Shown here in pieces: positions 37,778 through 47,975 of a DNA stretch of 64,000 nucleotides. Below the pieces are notes generated by a model. It did not search any database, was not told the origin of the DNA, and saw only the letters and a list, made by a program, of their open reading frames with translations. Source of the DNA: Gnetum montanum (Eukaryota; Streptophyta; Gnetopsida; Gnetales; Gnetaceae); contig MNCI01002045.1 of the NCBI GenBank assembly GCA_015680685.1, positions 599,848 through 663,847 of the forward strand. Direction: 5' to 3'. Both the position numbers and the translations under genes were made by a program. Every line of letters starts with the position of its first letter. Position 1 is the stretch's first letter.

Positions 37778-38794
37778 ATGCAACCATCTTCTCTTGGCAA
37801 GGAAAAGAACAACCCTTTGACCGACACTGTCCTACCTCGAGAGATCCGTCTCTTGGGCCAGATGGAAGAGGACAAGGGAGACAAACAACCTAGCCGAGAG
37901 AAAGACCTCCTCGACGTATTTACACAAGTCAAACAGGCTCTCAAACAAAAAAACACAACCCTGAGCCTTTATGACCTGCTTATGACATCTCGAGAACACC
38001 GTGAGGCTATGGGTCGCATGTTGACATCCATATCAGTGGATGAAAGCTTGCCAGTGGAGGAGGAAGCGATACATGCTTTCATGTTTCCTTCCGAAGCTGA
38101 GCAACCTACGCCTACTTCCCTGACCTTTCACAACGAGTCTATCAAAGACGATCCTAAGAAGGGTCAGGTCACAACTGAACCTATGTTCATCACCATTCAA
38201 GTCGGTTAATACCGGATCCGGAGGGTACACGTGGATGATGGCGCAGCTACAAACGTCATCCCCTATTCCATCGTGGATAGGTTGGGTCTGGTCAACCAGA
38301 TCACTCCCACGGTGATGGCTTGCATAAAATCGTTCAACGGGGCATGGGTTCAAGTCAAGGGGACGGTGCGTATCGAGTTTGTGGCAGGGGATCAATTCCC
38401 AATAGAGGCCACATTCTTAGTCGTCGAGGAGATGCCGGGGTTCAACCTGATCTTAGGAAGGTCATGGTTAGCCTAGCTGAGGGCAGTTTCATCACCGATA
38501 CACCAAGAAATACACCTGCCCTATGCCGGAGGGGACATCATGATACACGGAGATGAAATCACCCCCAGGACCGTCAATAACATTGAAGAAGAGCGGGGTT
38601 CAGAGATAGAAACGACTTATGATCAGACCCATCTCCAAATCCCTCAACAAACTGATATCAATGATGACAGTCTCGCCTGGGCCAACCTGCCATTTCCGGA
38701 TGGCAGTGTAGAAGAGTCAAATCATAAGTCCCCCTGCCCTTACGCAACGCTCAACGTAAAGGCCATTAAGAGACAATTGTGTATTAATGGTTGA
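37778..38794 (+). pseudogene. pro: Protease of element F
   Basis: Same frame as gag. NTTLSLYDLLMTS near 37950, then the active-site segment VDDGAATNVIPYSIVDRLG at about 38231-38290, with DDG where most retroelement proteases have DTG or DSG. Then IKSFNGAWVQVKG and FNLILGRSWLA, the hydrophobic-GR motif that closes the fold. Stops at 38207 (D and E have Gln) and 38474, final stop 38792. A donor-like AAC/GTAAAG at 38756 lies on a codon boundary and may splice to 43904. It would cut gag-pol in the particle. Confidence 0.82.
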
Positions 38795-39019
38795 ACAATG
38801 GCTTTCGCGCGCGTCATCATGTCTTAGCAAGTTATCATGGCTCATACTTAGCAGTTTTATTTCATGCATTTTTACGTTACATTCATTTTCGGTTTTTACG
38901 CTTGTCATTTTTTTTCACGCTGTTCTATTTCTCGTACGCATGATATTCACGTTTTCTGATCACTTTAGCATAATTACGCAAAATTGTGTACCAGTATCAT
39001 TTACGCTCGCTGTATTACA

Positions 39020-39230
39020 TATATGGCCCGCAACGGCCTTAAACTAGTTGGCCCGCAACGGCCTTAAACTAGTCACGCAGAATTGTGTACTATCATCATT
39101 TATACTTTCTCTACATAACGCAGATGGCCCGCAATGGCCTTAAACTAGTTGCGGCCCGCAATGGCCTTAAACTATTCCCTAGTTTACGCAGAATCATATG
39201 ACAGCTCGCGATGGCCTTAAACTAGCCACT
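39020..39230 (+). repeat. GGCC...TAAACTAG short repeats of element F
   Basis: Five units of the type 'ggcccgcaacggccttaaactag', partly separated by 'acgcagaattgtgtac' segments. They lie between the protease stop (38794) and the 3' end of the antisense gene (39418), as in D and E. Confidence 0.85.
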
Positions 39231-41142
39231 ATATTCTATCATTATAACTTAGGCACAATCCTTTACAAATTACGCTCACGCTTTACAGATAACAAAAAAA
39301 AAACAAAAACAAATTAATTAACACTTGAAACAACCACCAGGTCTTATAGCCCATCCTTTCAGTCCTTCATAAAACAACATTTGACTCCAAATCAATAAAA
39401 TTATGCGTAAACCACAATTACACATCTCCTCTACTGCTACTGTCACCAGTATCTCTTAAGTGAGGATCTAGCCCTAATGGATCATCCTCTAGTGGACCGT
39501 CGTTTCTGGGAAGTATTCCTTCATGAAGAATTTCCTCTTCATGAGGTCTTTGTTCCAGCACTGGTTCCACAGGAGGACGCTCTTCATCACTGCGTTCTTC
39601 CTCTTATATTGGTTCATCAGCTTCTTCGTCTTCCCCATCCTCTTCTGGCACCTAAATACAAATGACATCAAAGTTAGAGTAGGCAACATGGTTGAAAAAT
39701 TTTAGATTTAGTCATGTATAAGCTTACTCGCGATGGCCCTGCTTCCGCAATGAAGGGAAGCTTCTTCAGGCCAGCCCACAGGCGCTTCATAATCTCTTCC
39801 TCCGTTAGATCTGACCACACATCATCTCCCAAGGTAGCTCCAGCCTTCACCTTCCCTTTCTCCACGCTAGTCCAGTGAGGCGGGTCAGGGAAGAATGTAG
39901 AGATTGTAGTCTGGCCCCCAGGAAGAGTCATCTCCCTTTCCGGAGACGCACTTACAGTCACCTGCTCTTTGAATTTCTTAAAAGCTTCTGAGGCTCCGAT
40001 GACATCCAGGAAAACTTCCAGGGATTGAGCCTTGACGGCAGAATCGCGGTAAAGCTTACGGTAAGCAATGTTGTCTCGCTTATACACATGTTTGTGGTCC
40101 TTCTCCTTCTGCCCCCACTCTTGCACACATGCACAATAATCCCTCCAATCCTGGCTTTTCTGAGCTAGGAGCTCTATCTACATCCGCTACTCTACTAACG
40201 CTCGACTGGTTTGTACGCTGTGTTTAATGGCGATCCAATACCAAGAGTAGTCGATAACAGCAGTATGCCAATCTTCATCCCCCGTCTCCCGCGCTTGTAG
40301 GAATTCGCACCGCGACCTTAGGTCTCTGACCTCTTTGGCCAGAGACTCCACCCTCCGCTCTGACCTCTGCAGCCATTTCCATAGATTTTCATTTATGCCC
40401 CTACTTTCCCATAAGGAGCGTGTCGAACGTAATGCACATTTACGCATTTCCTCATAAATGTGACGTGGCACGGTTGCCTCATCGGATGGTGGCTCCACTG
40501 TGTCCAAATCAATGGGCTCTGTGGGATCCCATCGAAGGTGAGCTCCTAACAGAAAAAATCATCAATGTTGGTGGCATATTACCACTGTACAATATCACGA
40601 ACTTACTACAATCATAACCTACCAACTCCAAGTTCGACGTGTTCTAGGAGCTCGATAATGTCACTGACAACACCTTCCATGAAGGCAAACTTGTCAGGAA
40701 AGTCTCCCCACGCTCTGCTCACGGCGACAGACGTGGATACCTCCTCTTCTCCTGTAGCGTAATCAAGTTAGAGACTTTATTTATTAATAGAATCCTGAAA
40801 ATTTTTTAACATACTCATTACCTCTACCGGTGACAGTGGCGACTTCGCCAACATCTTCTGCCTCCTTTTCCTCTTCACGCACTTGGGCCTGTGCGTCGCT
40901 GGTTTCAGTAACTGGGGCCTCCTCACGCACCAGGGTCTGTGCACGGCTCACACTGGCAGCTGGGGCCTCTTCTTCCAAAACTGAGGCCCCTTCCCCACGA
41001 CTTACTATCATTACCCTTGTTTCAGGGGTCAGCTGCTCTATAATTTTCACTAGTCACATTACAACACTCTTAGTATATCATTCCAAACATTCTAAATAAA
41101 CATTGCATAATACAGTTTTCAATACATCTCCATCACACTTAC

Positions 41143-42186
41143 CAGGCGAAGGTTTACTCCGCTGAACCCTGACTTTCATGGTTTGACCACTTCCAGGCTC
41201 CGCAGAGGCCTCGGTTATACGAAGATTTTTGCGCCAAGCTGCAGGTTTCACAATTTCTTCTGCCAAGCGTTTCCCTCGTGAGGCATCGCTAGTGTAAGTT
41301 GGCATTATCCCGCCTACACTGTCGTGGCCTCGTAGACGGGACACCGCCAATCCTTTGGTCGTTATAGACAGTGACTCCACGATCCCTTCTGGTGGATCCT
41401 GCCCACGAGTAGTGCCGAGGATATGGGTAATCCAAGGTTTGGACAACTGGTCTCGGTCTTGCTACACCCAGACCCCATTTCTTTGGATGACCAGAAACTC
41501 CGCAAAACGCCAAAGGCAAGCTATGAAGAAGGCGTAATGCACATTGTAACGAGACTCAAGCTTCTTGCGAAGCTTGATCATCTCATTGCGCAGTCCCTTA
41601 GTGAAATAGCTTGCCCAATTGAACTGGGTCCCCTCTTCCAGAACCTCCCGCACAATACGGGTCTGTTCTATAGAAAATAACTTCCCTTGCAAGAGCGTTT
41701 TGGGGAAGGTCTGGGCCCGGAAAAGGGGATAAATTGTCTTGGCGACGCCCATTTTGAATCTTTCGCAAGGAAACCCTTTAGCCTCCTTCGAGACTCTTAC
41801 CCACTCCTCCAGCCACCTCTGGAAGTCGAGGCTCCTCTTTGCCTTCTCATTTATGGGAAGGTCATCAGAGGGGATGCCAAATAGGTCCTCGAAAAGCTCA
41901 GCGTCAATATCAAAACTTACACGCACGTTATGCACGTGCGTGGAAAAACGATCTGCCTTTTCGTTGAAGGAGTTGACCAGGGTCAGCATTTCACTTGCGG
42001 GGACATCAGGGGTTGCGGCTAAAAATAGGTGCATTAGCCCCGCTGCTCGGATCTTGGTGGTCACTGCAACTGGGGCTGCCGAGTGGCCGAGCCAGCGCTG
42101 TGCGTCCTTGATGTCGCCGTAGCGGAAGAGGACGGTATTCGCCTCGCGGCCGAAAATCGTAAGGGTAATCTCCCGGGATTCCCTGA
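41143..42186 (-). other. Exon 4 of the element F antisense gene, plant-transposon-like domain
   Basis: Reads LTIFGREANTVLFRYGDI, LMHLFLAATPD, VHNVRVSFDIDAELFEDLFG, RWLEEWVRVSKEAKGFP and FNWASYFTKGL. The 'H-V-x-F-x-x-x-x-L-x-x-L-F-G-I-P' pattern and the following helices resemble plant transposon-associated (Transposase_32-like or plant mobile) domains. Not certain. A TAG at 41462 interrupts; text after it (QLSKPWITHILGTTRG) still matches D. Confidence 0.45.
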
Positions 42187-42284
42187 CTGAACAACATAAG
42201 ACACAAGTCAAAAGAAAACACTATTACGCAACGCCCACAATTCACAACTACACTACGTAATAATCAACTATACAACAGCCTTAC

Positions 42285-43103
42285 CAGGTCCAAATGGCAA
42301 GGGAAATGACGGAAGGTTCCTCTACACATCCTCAACGGTAAGGGGCGTATCTAAGGTCCAGTCATCATGTAGCCACCCGAGCCTTTGGCAATTCTCAAAA
42401 GCCTTAGCATAGCGGGTGGGGTACTCACGCATGTCGAAGCCGATCTGCCCTATAACACCAGCTCACACGTTGCTAGTTGAGGTAAACGCCATTATTGCCA
42501 TTTCGGCCCATGATAACGTATCTCCATCTCCAAGTGACATGTTTTCACGAATAAAAAACCTGTACCATACCACATAGGCTTACCTTATCTTATATTTTGT
42601 AAAACACAGATAATTGACATATAACAACAATACAGTTAACAAAATTCGTTTACCTACCTGCGTAGTACACTGTGCCTTGTGGGTTCTGAAAGTAGGTCGA
42701 GACATGGCGAGCCACGAACAGCATGTTATATGCATGATAACAACTGAACTGGGCCATTTCCCAGATCCAATTTAAGCACCTTAAACCTCAGGCACTGGGT
42801 TCTCGGTCCTCGGGATGACCAGTATCAATGGCTCCATCTGTCAGGAAGGCCAGAATCCCTTGTGCAGAACCCACCAGCAGGTGCTCCAGAATGGCACCGG
42901 CGATGTTGCCGGACAAATCAAACCACACAATGACGCTGTAGTTGCGCAGTAAGAACTGCAGAAACTCCAGTGCACCCCGTCGAAACCATATGGCCTTCCT
43001 TTGCAATCGCGTTTGCGGGGGAGGGACATTGGGGACGATGGAGTATATACAACACAAAACTCCAACAATATCTAAGATGATCAGGACAGGCTTCTGCGTA
43101 ATG
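42285..43103 (-). other. FCP1/HAD-like domain exons (2 and 3) of the element F antisense gene
   Basis: KPVLIILDIVGVLCCIYS aligns with the first HAD motif (hhhDhDGhL): the first Asp is kept, the second is Val. RRGALEFLQFLLRNYSVIVW is the FCP1-type RPGAxEFLxxLxxxFxVxVWS segment. IWEMAQFSCYHAYNMLFVAR then QNPQGTVYY aligns with the NTLLxDDSPYKxxxNPPxTxI segment, with both Asp lost. NMSLGDGDTLSWAEM resembles the NSLGPGGDL tail. Known family members are phosphatases acting on phosphoproteins; this copy should be inactive. Pattern match by eye. Confidence 0.62.
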
Positions 43104-43641
43104 CTGTACAGAAAACCCAATACATACATTAACGCCTAGATTTGCATTTGCCTAATTAATACAGAAAATTTCTAAACTACGCCTAGTTATCCATGCCGAA
43201 ATCACCCAAACCCTTGCAACAATGCAAGGTTCGTCCCTGACAACGGCGATAGACGCAACCCCATCAAACCCTCGCATTAACCCGAGGTTCATAATTTGAA
43301 ATACGCATTCACGCAAGCGATACTACAAAAAATAGACACTAAAACAACATAAGCATGCAAGGAATGGCCTACTGGTTCAAAGGCGTAGGGTCACGCACAT
43401 TAGCCACTGCCTGCGAAACGCACTCCAGATTTCCTTGCACCTCATCGATTTTGGCCAATTTTGCATTCTTTCTTTTAATTTTAGGTGCCATTGTAACAAC
43501 TTCAGAATTCTCGCGGTTTAGCACTTGCAAATTATCACAACTCACATGCTTTAATCCTCTGCTCCTTCTTCTCTCACTCAACAACAGTTATGAATTCGAA
43601 TTCACAATAGCCAGTAGCCTGTTCTCACAAGAAACCACTTA

Positions 43642-43650
43642 CTTATATGC
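43642..43650 (-). promoter_or_regulatory. Possible TATA box of the element F antisense gene
   Basis: GCATATAAG on the minus strand, about 150 bases before ATG 43491. Leaves a leader of about 120 bases if transcription starts 30 bases on. Confidence 0.4.
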
Positions 43651-43903
43651 GAGAATCGCCGACTTGACATCTGATTTCCGCGGGACTTCCCTAAAACGGA
43701 ACCCGAAAATTAGGATATTAATGCGGCTGATATCGCATGCGCCACTGTCCGAAATGACGTTAAACTACCACATCTTATTGCCTCGTAATTAGGTAGCATT
43801 AACTACAGCTTGTTTAAAATATTCAAAATTCAGTTAGCCTTCCACGTTCGACGACATCACGTCATCTTTCTCCTAACCATTTACGCACTTGGCGGTTTTG
43901 CAG

Positions 43904-45130
43904 GGTAGACAGCAAATGGACGCAACATTTTCAGCACCTCTAACTTTGACAAGCCCATACAGGAGGGTAGTGAGGAAATTCGACCCTACACTAGTAGAAA
44001 TCAACTCCCCTTTGAACGACGTAACCATAGCCACTTCGGAAGTGTCCCCAGAATGGCCAGAACAGTCGACGCGTACGGTAGACCTGGAGGCTGAGGACAT
44101 AACCGAAGACCCCCTCAGTGAGGTTTCTATCGTTACGCATAAGGGTGAAACCAAAATGCTTAAAGTCAGCTCTTTACTAGAGCAAAAAATGCATGATGCT
44201 ATAAAATAGGTCCTGCAAGACAACATCACAGTCTTTGCATGGTCATACGAGGATATGCCTGGACTAGATCCCAGGTTAATCTAGCATAACATAATCTTAG
44301 ACCCGAAGATTAAAGCAATTAGGCAAAAGGTACGAAAAATCAAGCCATAGATCGCGCTAGCCGTGCGTGATGAAATCACCAAACTGTATCAAGCTGGTTT
44401 CATTCGCGCGGTCGATTATTCAGATTGGGTATCTAACATTGTAGTCGTCCCAAAGAAGACCGGAAGCATACGCATCTGCATAGACTTCCGGGATTTGAAT
44501 AAGGCCACAATCAAGGATAACTTCCCACTACCGAGTATCGACCAGCTAGTTGATACGACAGCTGGGCATGCGCTTCTATCCTTTATGGATGGTTTTCAGG
44601 CTATAATCAGATTCGAATCAACCCAGAACATCAATTGACCATGACGTTCATGATGCCCTGGGGCACCTTTTGCTACACTATGATGCCTTTTGGTCTAAAG
44701 AACGCCGGAGCAACGTATCAACGAGCCATGAAATACATCTTTAGCGATTACCTCTTAGGGAAACTGAATGATTATGTGGATGATATAGCTGTGAAGTATT
44801 TAAAGTCAGAAGATCATTCAGAAGACCTAGAATTAGTCCTTAAAAGATGCTCCAAATACGAGCTTCGGCTTAACCCAAAGAAATGCGTATTTGGAGTCAA
44901 AACCGGACGCATGCTGGGGTTTGTGGTGTCGGAAGCTGGCATACGAGTTGACCCTGATAAGGTCAAAGCCATTATTGAGCTAACGCCTCCCACGGACCTC
45001 AAGCAATTACGCGGGTTACAGGGACGATTACAGTTTATACACCGGTTCATTTCGAGGTTAACCGATAAGCTACACCCCATGCAACATTTGCTCAAAAAGG
45101 GGGTTAATTTCGAATGGACCGACGATTGCG
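43904..45130 (+). pseudogene. pol: Reverse transcriptase of element F
   Basis: The lead has DPLSEVSIVTHKGE and WSYEDMPGLDP; then LYQAGFIRAVDYSDWVSNIV, IRICIDFRDLNKATIKDN, LPSIDQLVDTTAGHALLSFM with the first catalytic Asp just after. A one-base loss near 44593 shifts frame from 2 to 1. GTFCYTMMPFGLKNAGATYQ follows and the catalytic loop YVDD is intact at 44773-44784. Then KKCVFGVKTGRMLGFVVSEA. Stops at 44207, 44282 and 44348. The start is set by the predicted splice acceptor, not by an ATG. Copies element RNA into DNA in working relatives. Confidence 0.88.
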
Positions 45131-45640
45131 AACGTGCGTTTGATAGCCTAAAACAAGAACTGCAACATTTACCGACGGTTTTCCCACCACAAAGGGACTT
45201 ACCATTTTACATTTACCTCGCAACTTCAGACGTAGCATTAGTAGTATTACTTTGTCAAAGGAGGGATGATGGGTTGGAAGTGCCCATCTACTACTTGAGT
45301 CATGCTCTATGTGCGTACGAAACGAGGTACAACGAGGTCAAACGTAATTGCCTAACATTAGTTTTTACGCTTAAAAAGTGTAGACATTATCTTTTCCGTA
45401 GCCAGGTTAATATCATCTGTAAAAATAACATTCTTAGGATCATTACGCACAATCTATACGAGAGTAGTAAGATAGCTCGCTGGAAGGCTATCACAGCAGA
45501 ATTCGATCTGCATTATATTGGCCAATCTTCTATGAAAGGCCAAGTGATAGCTGACCAGTTAGTAACGTCACCAATTAACAATCAGGCGACTATAGAACCA
45601 GAGTTCCCTGATGAACATGTACATAGTTTAAGCCTTGTCT
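45131..45640 (+). pseudogene. pol: RNase H (gypsy type) of element F
   Basis: FEWTDDCERAFDSLKQEL just upstream, then FYIYLATSDVALVVLLCQR, VPIYYLSHALCAYETRYNEV, LVFTLKKCRHYLF and WKAITAEFDLHYI. The catalytic Asp after LATS is present. Intact within a frame open from 44635 to 45786. Removes the RNA template. Confidence 0.82.
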
Positions 45641-46060
45641 TGACAGGCCCCGAGGTGACATTGTATTTTGATGGAGCTTCAACCGCCAGAGGCGGCAGTG
45701 CTGCCACCGTTATTACGCTATCGCCTGAGGATGTGCGTCTACACGCTTATCGCTTAACCTTCCCCTGTATGAACAACATGGCATAGTACGAGGGGCTCCT
45801 CAGGGGATTACTAACTGCCAGTGAACTCGATGTTCAACACCTGGCGATTAGGGGAAATTCGATGCTTGTGATAAATCAGATCACAGGAGCCTACGCCTGC
45901 AAGGCTATACATTTGCAACCCTACTAATATAAGGCTAAAGATCTTCTGAGATGATTCGCGACCATCGATGCCCAGCACGTGCCACGCACGGATAACACAC
46001 TGGCCGATGCACTGGCTACACTGGCATTGAACGTACCTTCACATCTTTTTGACACCTGTC
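45641..46060 (+). pseudogene. pol: Second RNase H of element F (Tat-lineage mark)
   Basis: LYFDGASTARGGSAATVI supplies the first Asp, NMA-stop-YEGLLRGLLTAS the Glu region, RGNSMLVINQITGAYACKA the third acidic segment (here Asn for Asp), and HVPRTDNTLADALATLAL the last Asp. Two RNases H in tandem are characteristic of Tat elements. Stops at 45784, near 45925 and near 45950. Confidence 0.75.
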
Positions 46061-47380
46061 CTGCATTGATAACAGACTGCACAGATCCTGTCATTCAGGC
46101 GGCAAAAATATCTTCTCTTCTCAAGGAAATCACGCCTGAATGGTATGACAACATTAAGACATACCTCCTACAGGCCGAGCTACCGCCTGCATTAACACGC
46201 GCGCAGAAAGACGCAATTCACAAGCAGGCTAAGCAATACGTCATCATAGGAGACAGTACTCTTTGTAGACGCTCTTTCAATGGCGTGCTGCTTACTTGCG
46301 TCGACAAAAACCAAGCATAGCATATAGTCAGCGAAGTTCACGAGGGACTGTGCGGCGGCCATGTAGCACCACGGGCTATGGCCCTAAAAATCCGTCGCTT
46401 AGGATACTACTGGCCGCGCATGGAAAAGGATTGCCTGACAAAGGTTAAAACTTGTGACACGTGTCAGCGTCACGCGAATCTCATACACGTGTCACCAACA
46501 GAATTACATACAACTCAGATAACATGGCCATTTCAGCAATGGGGACCAGACAATAGGTCCCATCACACCGAAATCTTCTACAGGTCATAGCTTTATCATT
46601 ACTGCAACTAAGTATTTTACGAAGTGGGTAGAAGCTGTTCTCCTACGGAAGATCACATCTCAACAGATTTGCCATTTTATCTTAGACAATATAGTAACTA
46701 GATTTGGTCTCCCGATAACTATCGTGACCGACAATGGGCCACAGTTTAGTAGCACGGAAACCAAATCCTTCTGTGATAACCTGGGCATTAGACAGTCTTT
46801 TTCATCCCCCTACTACCCGCAAGAGAATGGTCAAGCTGAAGCAATGAACAAAGTGATCATCAATCTACTTAAGAAGATGCTCGACAGTAATAAGAGGCGG
46901 TGGCACGAAAAGATCCTCTATGTGCTATGGGCATATCGCACTACCTGTAGGAAAGCTATAGATAGTACACCCTATAGCCTAGTCTACGGATTCGAGGCGG
47001 TGCTACCTCTCGAATTGCAAATTCCTTCTCTAAGAATGGTCCTCTCCACGATTATAAATGAGGCTCAACACACCGAGTCTCGGGTCATGGATTTGGATTC
47101 AGTGGAAGAGAAGCGAATATAGACGCTTGATACGATTGAAAATTATCAATACAAACAGAGATAGAAACATCACCATAACCTTTAGCAGCACCCCATCAAG
47201 AAAGGAGATTTAGTTCTCAAGGCCGTGCGCGAACAAGTAGGCAAGTTCTCTGCAAACTGGGAGGGCCCTTTCTTGGTAATTGATGCGTACAGTAATGGAG
47301 CATTCAAGATAGCAGACGTCAACGACAATGAATTACCGAACCCTGTAAATCATGTATATCTGAAGCAGTATTACGTTTAG
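46061..47380 (+). pseudogene. pol: Integrase of element F
   Basis: Zinc finger VHEGLCGGHVA with CDTCQRH near 46330-46475; stop 46318 sits just before it. Core: first Asp in WGPDNR (46545), a two-base slip near 46552 shifting to frame 2, second Asp in IVTDNGPQF (46725), Glu in YYPQENGQAEAMNK (46810). Then LWAYRTTCRKAIDSTPYSLV. The C-terminal part, KKGDLVLKAVREQVGKFSAN and WEGPFLVIDAYSNGAFK, ends at TAG 47378. Inserts the DNA copy; this copy is broken. Confidence 0.86.
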
Positions 47381-47404
47381 CAGCATCTCCAGTGTGAACA
47401 ATCA

Positions 47405-47975
47405 GGTATGGCAACAATCGTCCGCTACGACGCTAAACTGGCAACACTAGTTCACTATGACGCTAAACTGGCAACCACCGTCCGCCACAACGTAAAACTG
47501 GCATTCCTTGCACGCATCCGCCACGACGCTAAACTGGCACTGACCGTTTGCCACGATGATAAACTGGCACATTGTGACCGTCCGCTACGATGTAAAACTG
47601 GCAGTGTTGTACAGATCCGCCAAGACGAAAAACTGGCATCTTTTGCACTCGTCCACCACAATGCTAAACTGGCACTGGTTGTTTGCCACGACACAAAACT
47701 GGCATAGGTAAGTAGCCATCTACTGAGACGTAAAACCAGCACATATCTATCCCTGGGTCATGACACGAAACTGACATCCACAGCACGGTCTACTGAGACC
47801 ATAAATTAGACACACCACCGTCCGCTACGACGTAAAACTAGCACTTCTCGGTCCGCCCAGACTTTAAACTGGGACCATGATCTGCTGAGACTTAAAACCA
47901 GCACTGACAGTCTACCAGGACTTAAAACTGGGACTTACAGACTGCTGCGATGCAAATCAAGCAAGCGTGATCATC
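47405..47975 (+). repeat. Tandem repeat after pol of element F
   Basis: About seventeen units of 29-38 bases with the core 'cgctacgacgctaaactggca', drifting to 'tctgctgagacttaaaaccagca' at the right. The core resembles the 39020-39230 repeats. Open frames across it on both strands are repeat artefacts. Confidence 0.85.

Larger units (their letters stand above)
39418..43491 (-). pseudogene. Antisense spliced gene of element F (FCP1-like, coiled coil)
   Basis: Eight exons can be read: 43491-43373, 43103-42654, 42559-42285, 42186-41143, 41049-40822, 40752-40623, 40545-39728, 39651-39418. All introns have GT and AG ends, and the phases fit except for one extra G in exon 6. Exon 1 starts MAPKIKRKNAKLAK (ATG 43491 in the context ACAATGGC). 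Exons 2-3 are FCP1/HAD-like; exon 4 (348 codons) has LMHLFLAATPD and LFGIPSDD; exon 5 is Glu/Ala-rich; exon 7 holds a likely coiled coil around ERRVESLAKEVRDLRSRCEF; exon 8 is acidic and ends RGDV. About 1,100 codons in all. In-frame stops near 42785, 42463, 42330, 41462, 40187, 40178 and 39607 kill this copy. Role unknown; it cannot be env, being antisense and lacking membrane segments. Confidence 0.8.
38756..43903 (+). other. Predicted sense-strand intron holding the antisense gene
   Basis: Donor GTAAAG at 38756 and acceptor GGTTTTGCAG ending 43903 are both phase 0 in the same frame, so removal would fuse protease directly to the reverse transcriptase lead. Known Ogre elements carry an intron at this protease-reverse transcriptase boundary. 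In E a GTATGT donor at 55411 is also phase 0. Exact donor not proven. Confidence 0.45.

Noticed and set aside
39418-43491. Antisense frames as mirror shadows, or as an env gene
   Set aside because: There is no coding gene on the other strand here, exons join through splice sites conserved in three copies, and no membrane segments or sense orientation support env.
43492-43584. Upstream extension of antisense exon 1 (31 codons)
   Set aside because: The start at 43491 has better context and follows a TATA-like box; the extension is probably leader.
47408-47742. Open frames on both strands over 47.4-47.7 kb
   Set aside because: They translate the 29-38 bp tandem repeat; the same core is read in several frames.
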